Positions 19,552-27,069 of a stretch of DNA of 64,000 bases are shown in pieces; positions within the stretch are counted from its first letter, which is position 1, and each line of letters begins with the position of its first letter. The DNA is taken from assembly GCA_029782355.1 (NCBI GenBank), contig JAKOUY010000011.1, forward strand, positions 124,001 through 188,000, written 5' to 3'. The notes under the pieces are model-generated. The model made no database searches. It worked only from the letters and a program-made list of their open reading frames with translations, and was not told the origin of the DNA. The stretch is from Actinomycetes bacterium (GTDB lineage Bacteria; Actinomycetota; Acidimicrobiia; Acidimicrobiales; Ilumatobacteraceae). A program made the translations under genes and the position numbers.

Positions 19552-20325
19552 ATGTCCCTCGACGTCAGCACGCCCGTCTTCGAAGGACCCTTCGACCTGC
19601 TGCTGCACCTGATCCTCAACGAACAGGTGGACATCTACGAGGTCTCCCTGGCGCGCATCGTCGACCAGTACCTGGCCGAGATCGAGCGGATGCAGGCCCT
19701 CGACCTGGACGTCGCCACCGAGTTCCTGCTGATCGCCTCGACCCTGGTCGAACTGAAGGCTCGCCGGTTGCTGCCCGGGCGCGACCGGGTCGATCTCGAC
19801 GACGAGCTGGCCCTCTGGGAGGAGCGCGACCTGCTGCTGGCCCGGTTGCTGGAGTGCAAGACCTTCAAGGACGTCGCCGCGGTGATGTCCCGACTGGCCG
19901 ACGATGCGGCACTCTCCGTTCCTCGCCAGGCCGGGCCGGACGAGCGCTTCGCCGATCTGGTCCCCGACCTGATGGACGGCGTCACCGCACTGCGCCTGCA
20001 GCGGGCCATGCTGCGGGCGATCACCCCACGTCCCGTGCCGCGCATCGACCTGTTCCACGTCGCCCCGATCCGCGTCAGCGTGGCCGACGCCGTCGCCGAG
20101 TTGCTCGACGAACTGCCTCGCGCCGGGCGGATCTCCTTCCGCCGGCTGACCGACGGCCTGGTCGAGCGGCTGGAGGTCATCGTCCGCTTCCTGGCACTGC
20201 TGGAGCTGTTCAAGCAGGGTCAGGTGGACCTGGACCAGGGCGAGCGATTCGGCGACATCGACGTGGTCTGGACCGGTTCGGGCCGAGACGGCGAGCCCGT
20301 GACGATCGACGACTACGACGGGTGA
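19552..20325 (+). CDS. scpA: Segregation and condensation protein A
   Basis: Kleisin subunit that bridges SMC heads in chromosome condensation, 257 aa. The N-terminus FEGPFDLLLHLILNEQVDIYEV is diagnostic, followed by IASTLVELKARRLLP; the C-terminal winged helix contains FLALLELFKQGQVDLDQ. scpB follows after 10 bp. Confidence 0.95.
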   Translation: MSLDVSTPVFEGPFDLLLHLILNEQVDIYEVSLARIVDQYLAEIERMQALDLDVATEFLLIASTLVELKARRLLPGRDRVDLDDELALWEERDLLLARLLECKTFKDVAAVMSRLADDAALSVPRQAGPDERFADLVPDLMDGVTALRLQRAMLRAITPRPVPRIDLFHVAPIRVSVADAVAELLDELPRAGRISFRRLTDGLVERLEVIVRFLALLELFKQGQVDLDQGERFGDIDVVWTGSGRDGEPVTIDDYDG

Positions 20326-20335
20326 GGAGGCCAAC

Positions 20336-20962
20336 GTGGACGACCTGACCGACCGGGGCCCGTCGAGCTGGCACGACGCGGCCGGCGCGGACACGGTGCG
20401 CGCCATCGAGGCGATGCTCATGGTCGCCGTCGAGCCGGTCCCGGCGGCGCTGCTGGCCCAGCTGCTGGAGTGCCCGGTGGCGCTCGTCGAGCGACTGTGC
20501 GACGAGCTGGCCGCGGCCTACGAGGTGGCCGGCCACGGCTTCCAGCTGGTCTGCGTGGCCGGCGGGTATCGCTATCAGTCGCACCCCGACCTGGCCCCCT
20601 ACGTCGAGCGCTTCCTGCTCGACGGGCAGCGGGCTCGGATGAGCCCAGCGGCGCTGGAGACCTTGGCCATCGTGGCCTACAAGCAACCGTTGAGCCGGGC
20701 CCAGATCGCGGCGATCCGTGGCGTCGATCCGGACGGTGTGCTGCGAACCTTGCAGGCCCGTGGCTACATCACCGAGGTGGCCCGGGACCAGGGGCCGGGC
20801 CAGGCGATCCTGTTCGGCACGACGGCGCTGTTCCTGGAGAAGCTCGGCCTGGCCGACCTCGGTGACCTGCCACCGATCGCCGAGTTCGTCCCCGGCGCCG
20901 ACGTGGTCGAGGCCCTGGAACACAGCCTGCGCGTCGACGTCGACCCGCCGACCGCGTCGTGA
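20336..20962 (+). CDS. scpB: Segregation and condensation protein B
   Basis: Partner of ScpA and SMC, 208 aa, with two winged-helix domains. The middle holds the family signature SPAALETLAIVAYKQPLSR and RGYI. GTG start shortly after scpA; its TGA overlaps the GTG of the pseudouridine synthase. Confidence 0.94.
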   Translation: MDDLTDRGPSSWHDAAGADTVRAIEAMLMVAVEPVPAALLAQLLECPVALVERLCDELAAAYEVAGHGFQLVCVAGGYRYQSHPDLAPYVERFLLDGQRARMSPAALETLAIVAYKQPLSRAQIAAIRGVDPDGVLRTLQARGYITEVARDQGPGQAILFGTTALFLEKLGLADLGDLPPIAEFVPGADVVEALEHSLRVDVDPPTAS

Positions 20963-21672
20963 CCGGCCAGGACCCGGCGGGCGAACGGCTGCAGAAGGTC
21001 CTCGCCGGCCGGGGGTGGGGCAGCCGGCGAGTGTGCGAGCAGCTGGTGGCCGATGGCCGAGTGGCCGTCAACGGGGTGGTCGCTGCGCTCGGCCAGCGCG
21101 TCGACGTCGAGCGTGATCTGGTGACCGTCGACGGGCGCCCGGTCGGCGTCCGGCCCGGCCTGGTCTACTACCTGCTGAACAAGCCGGCCGGGGTGGTATC
21201 CACGGCGCGGGACACCCATGGCCGTCCCACCGTGGTCGACCTCGTCCCCTCGTCGCCACGCGTGTTCCCGGTCGGGCGCCTGGACGTCGACACCGAGGGC
21301 CTGCTGCTGCTCACCAACGACGGAGAGCTGGCCAACCGGTTGACCCATCCCAGCCACGGTGTGGAAAAAGAGTACCTGGCCGAGCTGGACGGCCCGCTCA
21401 CCGCCGGCGACCTGCGCCGGCTGCGCCAGGGGATCGCGCTCGACGACGGGCTCACCGCGCCGGCGGCCGCCAGCCAGCCCACGCCGGGCGTGCTCCGCCT
21501 CACCATCCACGAGGGCCGCAACCGCCAGGTCCGGCGGATGTGCGAGGCCGTCGGGAGGCCGGTGCGCCGGTTGGTCCGGGTGCGCATCGGCCCGCTGCGC
21601 GACGCCCAGCTCGGTCCGGGGCAGTGGCGTGAGCTGACGGTCGAGGAGCGCATCGCCCTGCAGTCGTCGTGA
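20959..21672 (+). CDS. RsuA/RluB-family rRNA pseudouridine synthase
   Basis: Converts a uridine in rRNA to pseudouridine, 237 aa. An N-terminal S4 domain (about 8-55) precedes the catalytic domain with GRLDVDTEGLLLLTNDG, catalytic Asp109, and the NRQVRRM motif near the end. RluB (23S) or RsuA (16S) specificity cannot be assigned; the scpA-scpB-rluB order favours RluB. Confidence 0.93.
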   Translation: MTGQDPAGERLQKVLAGRGWGSRRVCEQLVADGRVAVNGVVAALGQRVDVERDLVTVDGRPVGVRPGLVYYLLNKPAGVVSTARDTHGRPTVVDLVPSSPRVFPVGRLDVDTEGLLLLTNDGELANRLTHPSHGVEKEYLAELDGPLTAGDLRRLRQGIALDDGLTAPAAASQPTPGVLRLTIHEGRNRQVRRMCEAVGRPVRRLVRVRIGPLRDAQLGPGQWRELTVEERIALQSS

Positions 21673-21701
21673 TCCGCCACGAGCACCGCCCGGAACGCGA
21701 G

Positions 21702-21738
21702 CGAGGGTGCCCCGCCCACCCTGGCAGGGGCACCCTCG
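21702..21738. terminator. Bidirectional terminator hairpin between convergent genes
   Basis: Perfect 12-bp stem cgagggtgcccc/ggggcaccctcg with a 13-nt loop, placed between the pseudouridine synthase stop (21672) and the minus-strand small gene stop (21756). No U-tract, as is common in actinobacteria. Confidence 0.8.
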
Positions 21739-21755
21739 TCGACCGGCCGACCTCG

Positions 21756-21911
21756 TCAGCGACGGCGGCGGAACACCGAGTAGCCGCCGGGGCCGATCAA
21801 GGCGGCGACCACGCAGAGGATGATGCCGAACAGGATCTGACCCTGGATGATCTGGACGACGCCGACGATGGCGACGATCACGGCGATGATCCACAGCACC
21901 GTGGCGTTCAT
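21756..21911 (-). CDS. Small membrane protein with GPGGYSVFRRR tail
   Basis: 51 aa, start ATG 21911. Two hydrophobic helices (about 4-22 and 26-40) are followed by GPGGYSVFRRRR, a basic cytoplasmic end. Short proteins with this layout and ending are widespread in actinobacteria with no assigned role. The ATG overlaps the TGA of the acidic 57-aa gene, so it is the third gene of the csbD operon. Confidence 0.8.
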   Translation of the reverse strand: MNATVLWIIAVIVAIVGVVQIIQGQILFGIILCVVAALIGPGGYSVFRRRR

Positions 21912-22081
21912 GGCTCGATCCGCCCCTCGCCCTCGACCTCGGCCCCGGTTGCCATCATCTCCTCGGCGTGCTCGGCGACCCGGTCGACGTCGACGTGATC
22001 AGCGGCTCGCTCGGCCGCGGCGGACTCGTCGGCCGTCGGCGGGCGGTCGGCGTTGGGGTGCCCGCCCATGTCAGTTCCCAT
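21908..22081 (-). CDS. Small acidic hydrophilic protein
   Basis: 57 aa from ATG 22081; an ATG at 22069 (Met5) would avoid the 11-nt overlap with csbD and leave one base between the genes. The sequence is rich in Asp, Glu, His and Ala with no hydrophobic segment and no recognised domain. The codon pattern and the ATGA overlap with the next gene make it a real gene. Probably stress-related by context. Confidence 0.65.
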   Translation of the reverse strand: MGTDMGGHPNADRPPTADESAAAERAADHVDVDRVAEHAEEMMATGAEVEGEGRIEP

Positions 22082-22274
22082 CCCGGTGGAAGGCGTCCGT
22101 GACGCGATCGACGACGTGCTCGGCCTGGTCCTTGACGGTCTCCAAGGCCTCCTTGACCTTGCCGCCGGCTTCGTCGGCCTTGCCCTCGCGGCGAAGGTCG
22201 TCGTCGCCGGTGAGGTCGCCGGCAGCCTGCTTGACCTTGCCCTTGATCTGATCGAACTGGTCCTCGATGCCCAT
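22071..22274 (-). CDS. csbD: CsbD-family stress protein
   Basis: 67 aa, the typical size for CsbD. It opens with GIEDQFDQIKGKVKQAAGDLTGDD, the family hallmark, and contains the repeated GKADEAGGKVKEA amphipathic segment. CAGGAGC lies just before the ATG. In Bacillus csbD belongs to the sigma-B general stress regulon; a matching sigma-B/sigma-F-type promoter is visible upstream here (22325-22352). It heads a three-gene operon. The molecular function of CsbD is not known. Confidence 0.92.
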   Translation of the reverse strand: MGIEDQFDQIKGKVKQAAGDLTGDDDLRREGKADEAGGKVKEALETVKDQAEHVVDRVTDAFHRDGN

Positions 22275-22298
22275 GGCAGCTCCTGTCTGGTCGGTGAG

Positions 22299-22313
22299 GC
22301 ATCCCGTGGATGC
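22299..22313 (-). promoter_or_regulatory. Short inverted repeat in the csbD leader
   Basis: GCATCC-cgt-GGATGC, perfect 6-bp arms with a 3-nt centre, 25 nt upstream of the csbD start. Could be an operator or an RNA hairpin. Confidence 0.35.
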
Positions 22314-22324
22314 TGGGCCACCCG

Positions 22325-22352
22325 CTACCCCTCGGCCACCAGCCGCCAAACC
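22325..22352 (-). promoter_or_regulatory. Sigma-F/sigma-B-like promoter of the csbD operon
   Basis: On the minus strand GGTTT (22348-22352) and GGGTAG (22325-22330) are separated by 17 nt, close to the actinobacterial sigma-F pattern GGTTT-N17-GGGTA. Transcription would start near 22318, giving a leader of about 44 nt. The match to the known stress control of csbD homologs supports it. Confidence 0.6.
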
Positions 22353-22423
22353 GCAACGACCCACGTTCATCCATTGGGGCGACGGAGCCGTCGAACGGCC
22401 GTGAGCCGAGCGGGCCGCGGCGG

Positions 22424-22429
22424 TACGAT
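22424..22429 (+). promoter_or_regulatory. -10 hexamer TACGAT of tyrA
   Basis: TACGAT ends 8 nt before the tyrA GTG, implying a leaderless message for the tyrA-aroA-HAD-ubiA unit. Confidence 0.55.
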
Positions 22430-22437
22430 CGGTCGAC

Positions 22438-23514
22438 GTGACCGACGCCGACTCGTCCGCACGCCGGGCCAACGTGATCGGCCTCGGACTGATCGGCGGG
22501 TCCGTGGCCCTGGCCCTGGTGGAGCTGGGCTGGACGGTGTGTGGCGACGACGCCAAGCCGGACCGGATCGACGAGGCCCTCCGCCGCGGGGTGATCCACC
22601 GCGCCGGTCTGGACCGCGAGGCTGCCGTGACCATCGTCGCCACGCCGGTCGCCGCCGTCGCCGATCAGGTCCGCCGAGCCTTGGCCGAGACCGAGGGCCT
22701 GGTCACCGATACCGGCTCGGTCAAGGGGTCGATCCTCGGATCCATCGACGACCCACGGTTCGTGGGTGGCCACCCGATGGCCGGATCCGAGCTGGACGGG
22801 CTCGACGGCGCCGACCCGGCCATGTTCGCCGGATCGGTGTGGGTGCTGACGCCCACCGCGGTCACGGCCGACGCGACGTTCAGTGCCGTGGCCTCGCTGG
22901 TCGCCCAACTCGGCGCCGACGTCGTCGCCCTGGACCCGGCTCGTCACGACCAGGTCGTCGCGGTGATCTCCCATGTGCCCCATCTGACCGCGGCGACGCT
23001 GATGGGCCTGGCCGCCGAGCGGGCCGAGGAGCACGGGGCCCTGCTGCGTCTGGCAGCGGGCGGCTTTCGTGACATGACCCGCATCGCCAGCGGCCATCCG
23101 GCGATCTGGCTGGACATCTGCGCCGACAACCGCAGCGCGATCCTGTCGGCCCTCGACGGGCTGATCGACGGGCTGACGTCGATGCGCCGGGTGGTCGGCG
23201 AGGACGATCGGGCTGAGCTGCATCGCCGCCTGGCGGGGGCTCGGGAGGCCCGGACCAACCTGCCGGCACGAGTCCGGCGGCCGTCCGAGCTGGCCGAGCT
23301 GCGCATCCCGATCCCCGACCGGCCGGGCGCCGCGGCCGAGGTGTTCACCCTCGCCGCCGAGCTGGGCGTCAACATCGACAGCTTCGAGGTGGTCCACTCC
23401 CCGGAGGGCAATCGTGGCGTCGCCGTGGTGCTCGTCGACGCCGACCTGGCCGAGCGGTTCCGGGGTGGGTTGCTGGCGCGCGGGTACCGGCCGTCCGTGC
23501 AGCGCCTCTCATGA
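22438..23514 (+). CDS. tyrA: Prephenate dehydrogenase
   Basis: Oxidative decarboxylation of prephenate (or arogenate) in tyrosine synthesis, 358 aa. The Rossmann GLGLIGGS is at 15-22, then DTGSVKGSI and GGHPMAGSE, the latter containing the catalytic His. A C-terminal ACT-like domain (from about 285, RIPIPDRPGAAAEV...) suggests feedback control by an aromatic amino acid. GTG start; the TGA overlaps the aroA ATG. Confidence 0.94.
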   Translation: MTDADSSARRANVIGLGLIGGSVALALVELGWTVCGDDAKPDRIDEALRRGVIHRAGLDREAAVTIVATPVAAVADQVRRALAETEGLVTDTGSVKGSILGSIDDPRFVGGHPMAGSELDGLDGADPAMFAGSVWVLTPTAVTADATFSAVASLVAQLGADVVALDPARHDQVVAVISHVPHLTAATLMGLAAERAEEHGALLRLAAGGFRDMTRIASGHPAIWLDICADNRSAILSALDGLIDGLTSMRRVVGEDDRAELHRRLAGAREARTNLPARVRRPSELAELRIPIPDRPGAAAEVFTLAAELGVNIDSFEVVHSPEGNRGVAVVLVDADLAERFRGGLLARGYRPSVQRLS

Positions 23515-24803
23515 CGTCCGGGCACCGGTGCCGGGTGGCCGGGTCACCGGTGCACGCCACGGTGGTCGTACCGGGCAGCAAGAGCATCGCCAACCGGGCT
23601 CTGGTGTGCGCCGCGCTGGCGGACGGCACCTCCACCCTCCGCCGGGTTCCCGGCGGCGACGACACCGCGGCGATGGTGGCCGGGCTGGCCGCCCTCGGCG
23701 TCGTGGCCCGCTCGGCCGACGGCGCCGTGTCCGTCACCGGCCCGATGGCCGGCTGCGGGGCGCCGGTGCGCGTCGATGCCCGGCTGGCGGGCACCACCTC
23801 CCGCTTCCTCACCGCCCTCGGGACACTGGCCGGTCGTCCGGTGACCGTGGACGGCGAGCCGGCGTTGCGCCGCCGGCCGATGGTGCCGCTGCACGACGCC
23901 CTGGCTGCACTGGGGGCCCAGGTCACACCGGGTGGGCGTCGGGGGCACCTGCCGGTGACCGTCGACGGGACCGCCGGGCTGCGTGGCGGGGCGGTCGCCG
24001 TGGCCGGCGACGTCAGCAGCCAGTTCCTGACCGCGTTGATGCTGATCGGGCCGCGGTTGCCGGGTGGGCTGACGATCGAGCCGAGCACTGCACTGGTCTC
24101 CGTGCCCTACCTGACCATCACCGCCCGGGTGATGGCCGCCTTCGGCATCGACGGCGTGACGGTCGGCGAGGGGCGCATCGTCGTCCCGCCCGCGACGTAC
24201 CGCCCGGCACTCGACTGGACCATCGAGCCCGACGCCACGTCGGCGAGCTATCCGTGGGCGGCGGGCGCGCTCACGGGCGGGCGGGTGACGGTGTCCGGCC
24301 TCGGACCTGAGTCGATCCAGGGCGACGCCCACTTCCCCGAGGTGCTGGCCCGGATGGGCTGCGCCGTCGAGACGTCCGGCGGCGCGAGCCCGGCGACTGC
24401 GGTAGGGGGAGCGGACGGACTGACCGGGATCGACGTCGACCTCGGCTCGATGAGCGACCTGGTGCCGACGATGGCCGCCCTGGCCCTGTTCGCCGCCAAC
24501 CCGAGCCGGATCCGCGGGGTCGGGTTCATCCGTGCCAAGGAGAGCGACCGGCTGGGCGATCTGGCCGGCGAGCTGCGCAAGCTCGGGGCGGACATCGACG
24601 TCCTCGACGACGGCCTGGACATCCGCCCGGCCGTGCTGCACGGCGCGGCGCTGGACACCCACCACGACCACCGCCTGGCGATGGCCTTCGGGCTGGTCGG
24701 GTTGCGCGTGCCCGGGGTGGTCGTGGACGATCCCGCAGTGGTGTCGAAGAGCTGGCCAGACTATTGGGCGATGCTCGACGAGCTGGTGGAGGGGTCGCGG
24801 TGA
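23511..24803 (+). CDS. aroA: EPSP synthase (3-phosphoshikimate 1-carboxyvinyltransferase)
   Basis: Sixth step of the shikimate pathway, 430 aa. The N-terminal PGSKSIANRAL holds the substrate Lys24 and Ser, RLAGTTSRFLTALG stands where classic enzymes have LGNAGTA, and the C-terminal RAKESDRL and DHRLAMAF motifs are intact. The divergent PEP-loop makes it a less common subclass, possibly with altered glyphosate sensitivity. In many actinobacteria cmk follows aroA; here a HAD phosphatase does, coupled by a GTGA overlap. Confidence 0.95.
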   Translation: MTSGHRCRVAGSPVHATVVVPGSKSIANRALVCAALADGTSTLRRVPGGDDTAAMVAGLAALGVVARSADGAVSVTGPMAGCGAPVRVDARLAGTTSRFLTALGTLAGRPVTVDGEPALRRRPMVPLHDALAALGAQVTPGGRRGHLPVTVDGTAGLRGGAVAVAGDVSSQFLTALMLIGPRLPGGLTIEPSTALVSVPYLTITARVMAAFGIDGVTVGEGRIVVPPATYRPALDWTIEPDATSASYPWAAGALTGGRVTVSGLGPESIQGDAHFPEVLARMGCAVETSGGASPATAVGGADGLTGIDVDLGSMSDLVPTMAALALFAANPSRIRGVGFIRAKESDRLGDLAGELRKLGADIDVLDDGLDIRPAVLHGAALDTHHDHRLAMAFGLVGLRVPGVVVDDPAVVSKSWPDYWAMLDELVEGSR

Positions 24804-25438
24804 ACCGCCGGCCGGTGGTGGCCGCGTTCGACGTCGACGGAACCCTGACGGTGCGCGACTGCGTCGCCCCGTTCCTGATCCGACTCGGTGGCCGGCGGGC
24901 GCTGCTGCGGGCAACCCTGCGCCGCCCCCTGGCGACGGCCGTCGCCCTCCTGCGTCGCGATCGCGACCGCCTCAAGGAGGTGGTCGTCGGTGGGGTGCTC
25001 CGCCGCCGCGCCGTGGCCGACGTCGAGCGGGCCGGCGCCAGCTTCGCCCAGCAGATCAGCGAGCGCTGGCTGCGCAGCGACACCGTCGCCCGGCTGCGCT
25101 GGCACCAGCGACACGGCCACCGCACCGTCCTGGTCAGCGCCAGCCTCGGGCCGTACCTGCGCCCCCTCGGACGGCTGCTGGGCGTCGACGCGGTGATCTG
25201 CACCGACGGCCGAGCCGACGGCGACACGTACGCCGACCGACTCGACGGGTCGAACTGCCGCGCCGCCGAGAAGCCCCGGCGGCTGCGCGCCTGGATGGGG
25301 GAGCACCAGCTCGCCGACGCCGAGCTGTGGGCCTACGGCGACAGCCGGGGCGACCGCGAGCTGCTGGCCGCCGCCGACCATGCCCACCTGGTGGGGGCCG
25401 CGCCACTGGCCGAGGTCCCCGCTGGGGCTGCGGCATGA
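24800..25438 (+). CDS. HAD-IB family phosphatase, coupled to ubiA
   Basis: 212 aa, SerB-like subfamily IB. Motif I FDVDGTLT at 10-17 has both Asp residues; VLVSASLGPYL is motif II and YGDSRGDRELL motif IV. The GTG start overlaps the aroA stop and the TGA overlaps the ubiA ATG. Mycobacteria have a separate, uncertain phosphatase (Rv3807c, PAP2 type) for removing the 5-phosphate from decaprenyl-phosphoryl-5-phosphoribose; this cytosolic HAD enzyme is well placed to do that step. That role is inference. Confidence 0.85.
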   Translation: MNRRPVVAAFDVDGTLTVRDCVAPFLIRLGGRRALLRATLRRPLATAVALLRRDRDRLKEVVVGGVLRRRAVADVERAGASFAQQISERWLRSDTVARLRWHQRHGHRTVLVSASLGPYLRPLGRLLGVDAVICTDGRADGDTYADRLDGSNCRAAEKPRRLRAWMGEHQLADAELWAYGDSRGDRELLAAADHAHLVGAAPLAEVPAGAAA

Positions 25439-26304
25439 TCCGCGGCCTGCTCGCCGAGGCCCGTCCCAAGCAGTGGTCGAAGAACGTCCTGGTGGCCGCG
25501 GCCCCGGGCGCGGCCGGCGTGCTCAGCCATGGCGGAGCGTTGTGGCGGACCGTGGTGGCCTTCGCCGCCTTCTGCCTGGTGAGCAGCGGGACGTACTACT
25601 GGAACGACATCCTCGACGTCGCCGCGGACCGCCAGCACCCCACCAAGCGCCACCGGCCGATCGCCGCCGGCGTGATCCCCCTCGGCGTCGGGCGGGTGGT
25701 CGGGACGGTGCTGTTGGCCGCCGGGGTCGGGGTCGGGATGCTGCTGTCGTGGCAGCTGGCCGTGGTCCTGGCTGCCTACGTGGCGGTCACCCTGGCCTAC
25801 AGCCGGTGGTGCAAGCACGTCGCCGTGGTCGATCTGGTCATGGTGGCCAGCGGGTTCGTCCTTCGTGCGGTCGCCGGGGCCGTGGCAGTCGACGTGCGGA
25901 TGAGCACCTGGTTCCTGCTGTGCACCAGCTTCGGCTCGCTGTTCATCGTCACCGGGAAGCGTTTCGCCGAACTGCGCGAGTTCGGCGACGACGCCGTCGG
26001 CCACCGCCCGGCGATGCAGGAGTACACGCTCGGCTACCTCCAGCTGGTGCTCACCGTCAGCCTGGCCGCCACCGTGGTCAGCTACTGCATCTGGGCCTTC
26101 GACACCAAGGAGCTGAGCGGCAGCACCTGGCCGTTCTACGAGCTGTCGATCATCCCGATGGTCACCGCCGTGCTGCGCTACGCCCTGGTCATCGAGCAGG
26201 GTCACGGTGCGGCACCGGAGGAGATCTTCCTGGCCGACCGCCCCTTGCAGGTCCTCGGCGTGCTGTGGGCGGTGGTCTTCGGCCTCGGGGTGTACGTCGG
26301 TTGA
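25435..26304 (+). CDS. ubiA: UbiA-type decaprenyl-phosphate phosphoribosyltransferase
   Basis: Integral membrane prenyltransferase-fold enzyme, 289 aa, about nine helices. It should join 5-phosphoribosyl diphosphate to decaprenyl phosphate, the first committed step of decaprenyl-phosphoryl-arabinose. The polar motif NDILDVAADRQHPTKRHRP (57-75) holds the Asp-rich metal site with D61 and D65, and the second motif is in YSRWCKHVAVVDLVMVASGF. HPTKRHRP is characteristic of the Rv3806c branch rather than menaquinone or heme UbiA proteins. dprE1 and dprE2 nearby support the assignment. Confidence 0.92.
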   Translation: MIRGLLAEARPKQWSKNVLVAAAPGAAGVLSHGGALWRTVVAFAAFCLVSSGTYYWNDILDVAADRQHPTKRHRPIAAGVIPLGVGRVVGTVLLAAGVGVGMLLSWQLAVVLAAYVAVTLAYSRWCKHVAVVDLVMVASGFVLRAVAGAVAVDVRMSTWFLLCTSFGSLFIVTGKRFAELREFGDDAVGHRPAMQEYTLGYLQLVLTVSLAATVVSYCIWAFDTKELSGSTWPFYELSIIPMVTAVLRYALVIEQGHGAAPEEIFLADRPLQVLGVLWAVVFGLGVYVG

Positions 26305-26312
26305 GCGGCGCA

Positions 26313-26318
26313 TAGCGT
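26313..26318 (+). promoter_or_regulatory. -10 hexamer TAGCGT starting the dprE1 transcription unit
   Basis: TAGCGT ends 7 nt before ATG 26326. It overlaps an alternative GTG (26317), which makes the ATG the better start, and it separates the methyltransferase-dprE1-dprE2-AftD unit from aroA-HAD-ubiA. Confidence 0.5.
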
Positions 26319-26325
26319 GGCGGGC

Positions 26326-27069
26326 ATGAGATCGTTGGACGAGGTGCTCCGTCGCGTCGACGGGGTCGAGGGATGGATGTCGGCCGATCAAGCCGAGCGG
26401 CTGTACCGGGCCGCGGCCGGCACGCACGCCGGCGACACCATCGTCGAGATCGGCAGCTTCCGCGGTCGCAGCACCATCGTGCTGGCGTCGGCCGCGCCGG
26501 ACGGCGTCGAGGTCGTGGCCATCGACCCCCATGCCGGCAACGATCGCGGCCCGAACGAGATCAGCGGCTTCCAGAACGAGGCCAACGCCGACCACGAGGC
26601 GTTCAACGCCAACCTTGCGGCAGCCGGGGTCGCCGACCGGGTCCGCCACGTCCGGGCCTTCAGCGACGCCGCCCACACCGACGTCGACGGCCCGATCGAG
26701 GTGCTGTACATCGATGGCGCCCACCGTTACGGGCCGGCCCGCCAGGACATCCGTGACTGGGGCCGCCGGGTGGCCACCGGCGGCACGCTGCTGATCCACG
26801 ACACGTTCTCCAGCGTCGGGGTGACCCTGGCCGTGCTGCGCGAGCTGGTCCTCGGCGGCCGGTTCCGCTACATCGGGCGGGCCCGCTCGCTGGCGGTCTA
26901 CCGCGCCGACCTGGAGGCCACCGCTCGTGCCCGGGCGCTCAACGCCCTGCGCCAGCTGGCCCAGCTGCCGTGGTTCCTGCGCAACCTGGCCATCAAGGCG
27001 TTGATCTCCCTGCGGCTCGGCAAGCTGGTCCGCAAGCTGACCGGACGCCAGCCGGAGTGGCCGTATTGA
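26326..27069 (+). CDS. Class I SAM-dependent methyltransferase
   Basis: 247 aa. The SAM-binding loop is EIGSFRGRST, followed by VVAIDPHAG, and YIDGAHRYG marks the Methyltransf_24-type fold often found in cell-surface polysaccharide loci. A basic, partly hydrophobic C-terminus (last 50 residues) may attach it to the membrane. Its TGA overlaps the dprE1 ATG, so it is tied to arabinan biosynthesis; a methyl group on the glycan or its lipid carrier is a guess. Confidence 0.82.
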   Translation: MRSLDEVLRRVDGVEGWMSADQAERLYRAAAGTHAGDTIVEIGSFRGRSTIVLASAAPDGVEVVAIDPHAGNDRGPNEISGFQNEANADHEAFNANLAAAGVADRVRHVRAFSDAAHTDVDGPIEVLYIDGAHRYGPARQDIRDWGRRVATGGTLLIHDTFSSVGVTLAVLRELVLGGRFRYIGRARSLAVYRADLEATARARALNALRQLAQLPWFLRNLAIKALISLRLGKLVRKLTGRQPEWPY

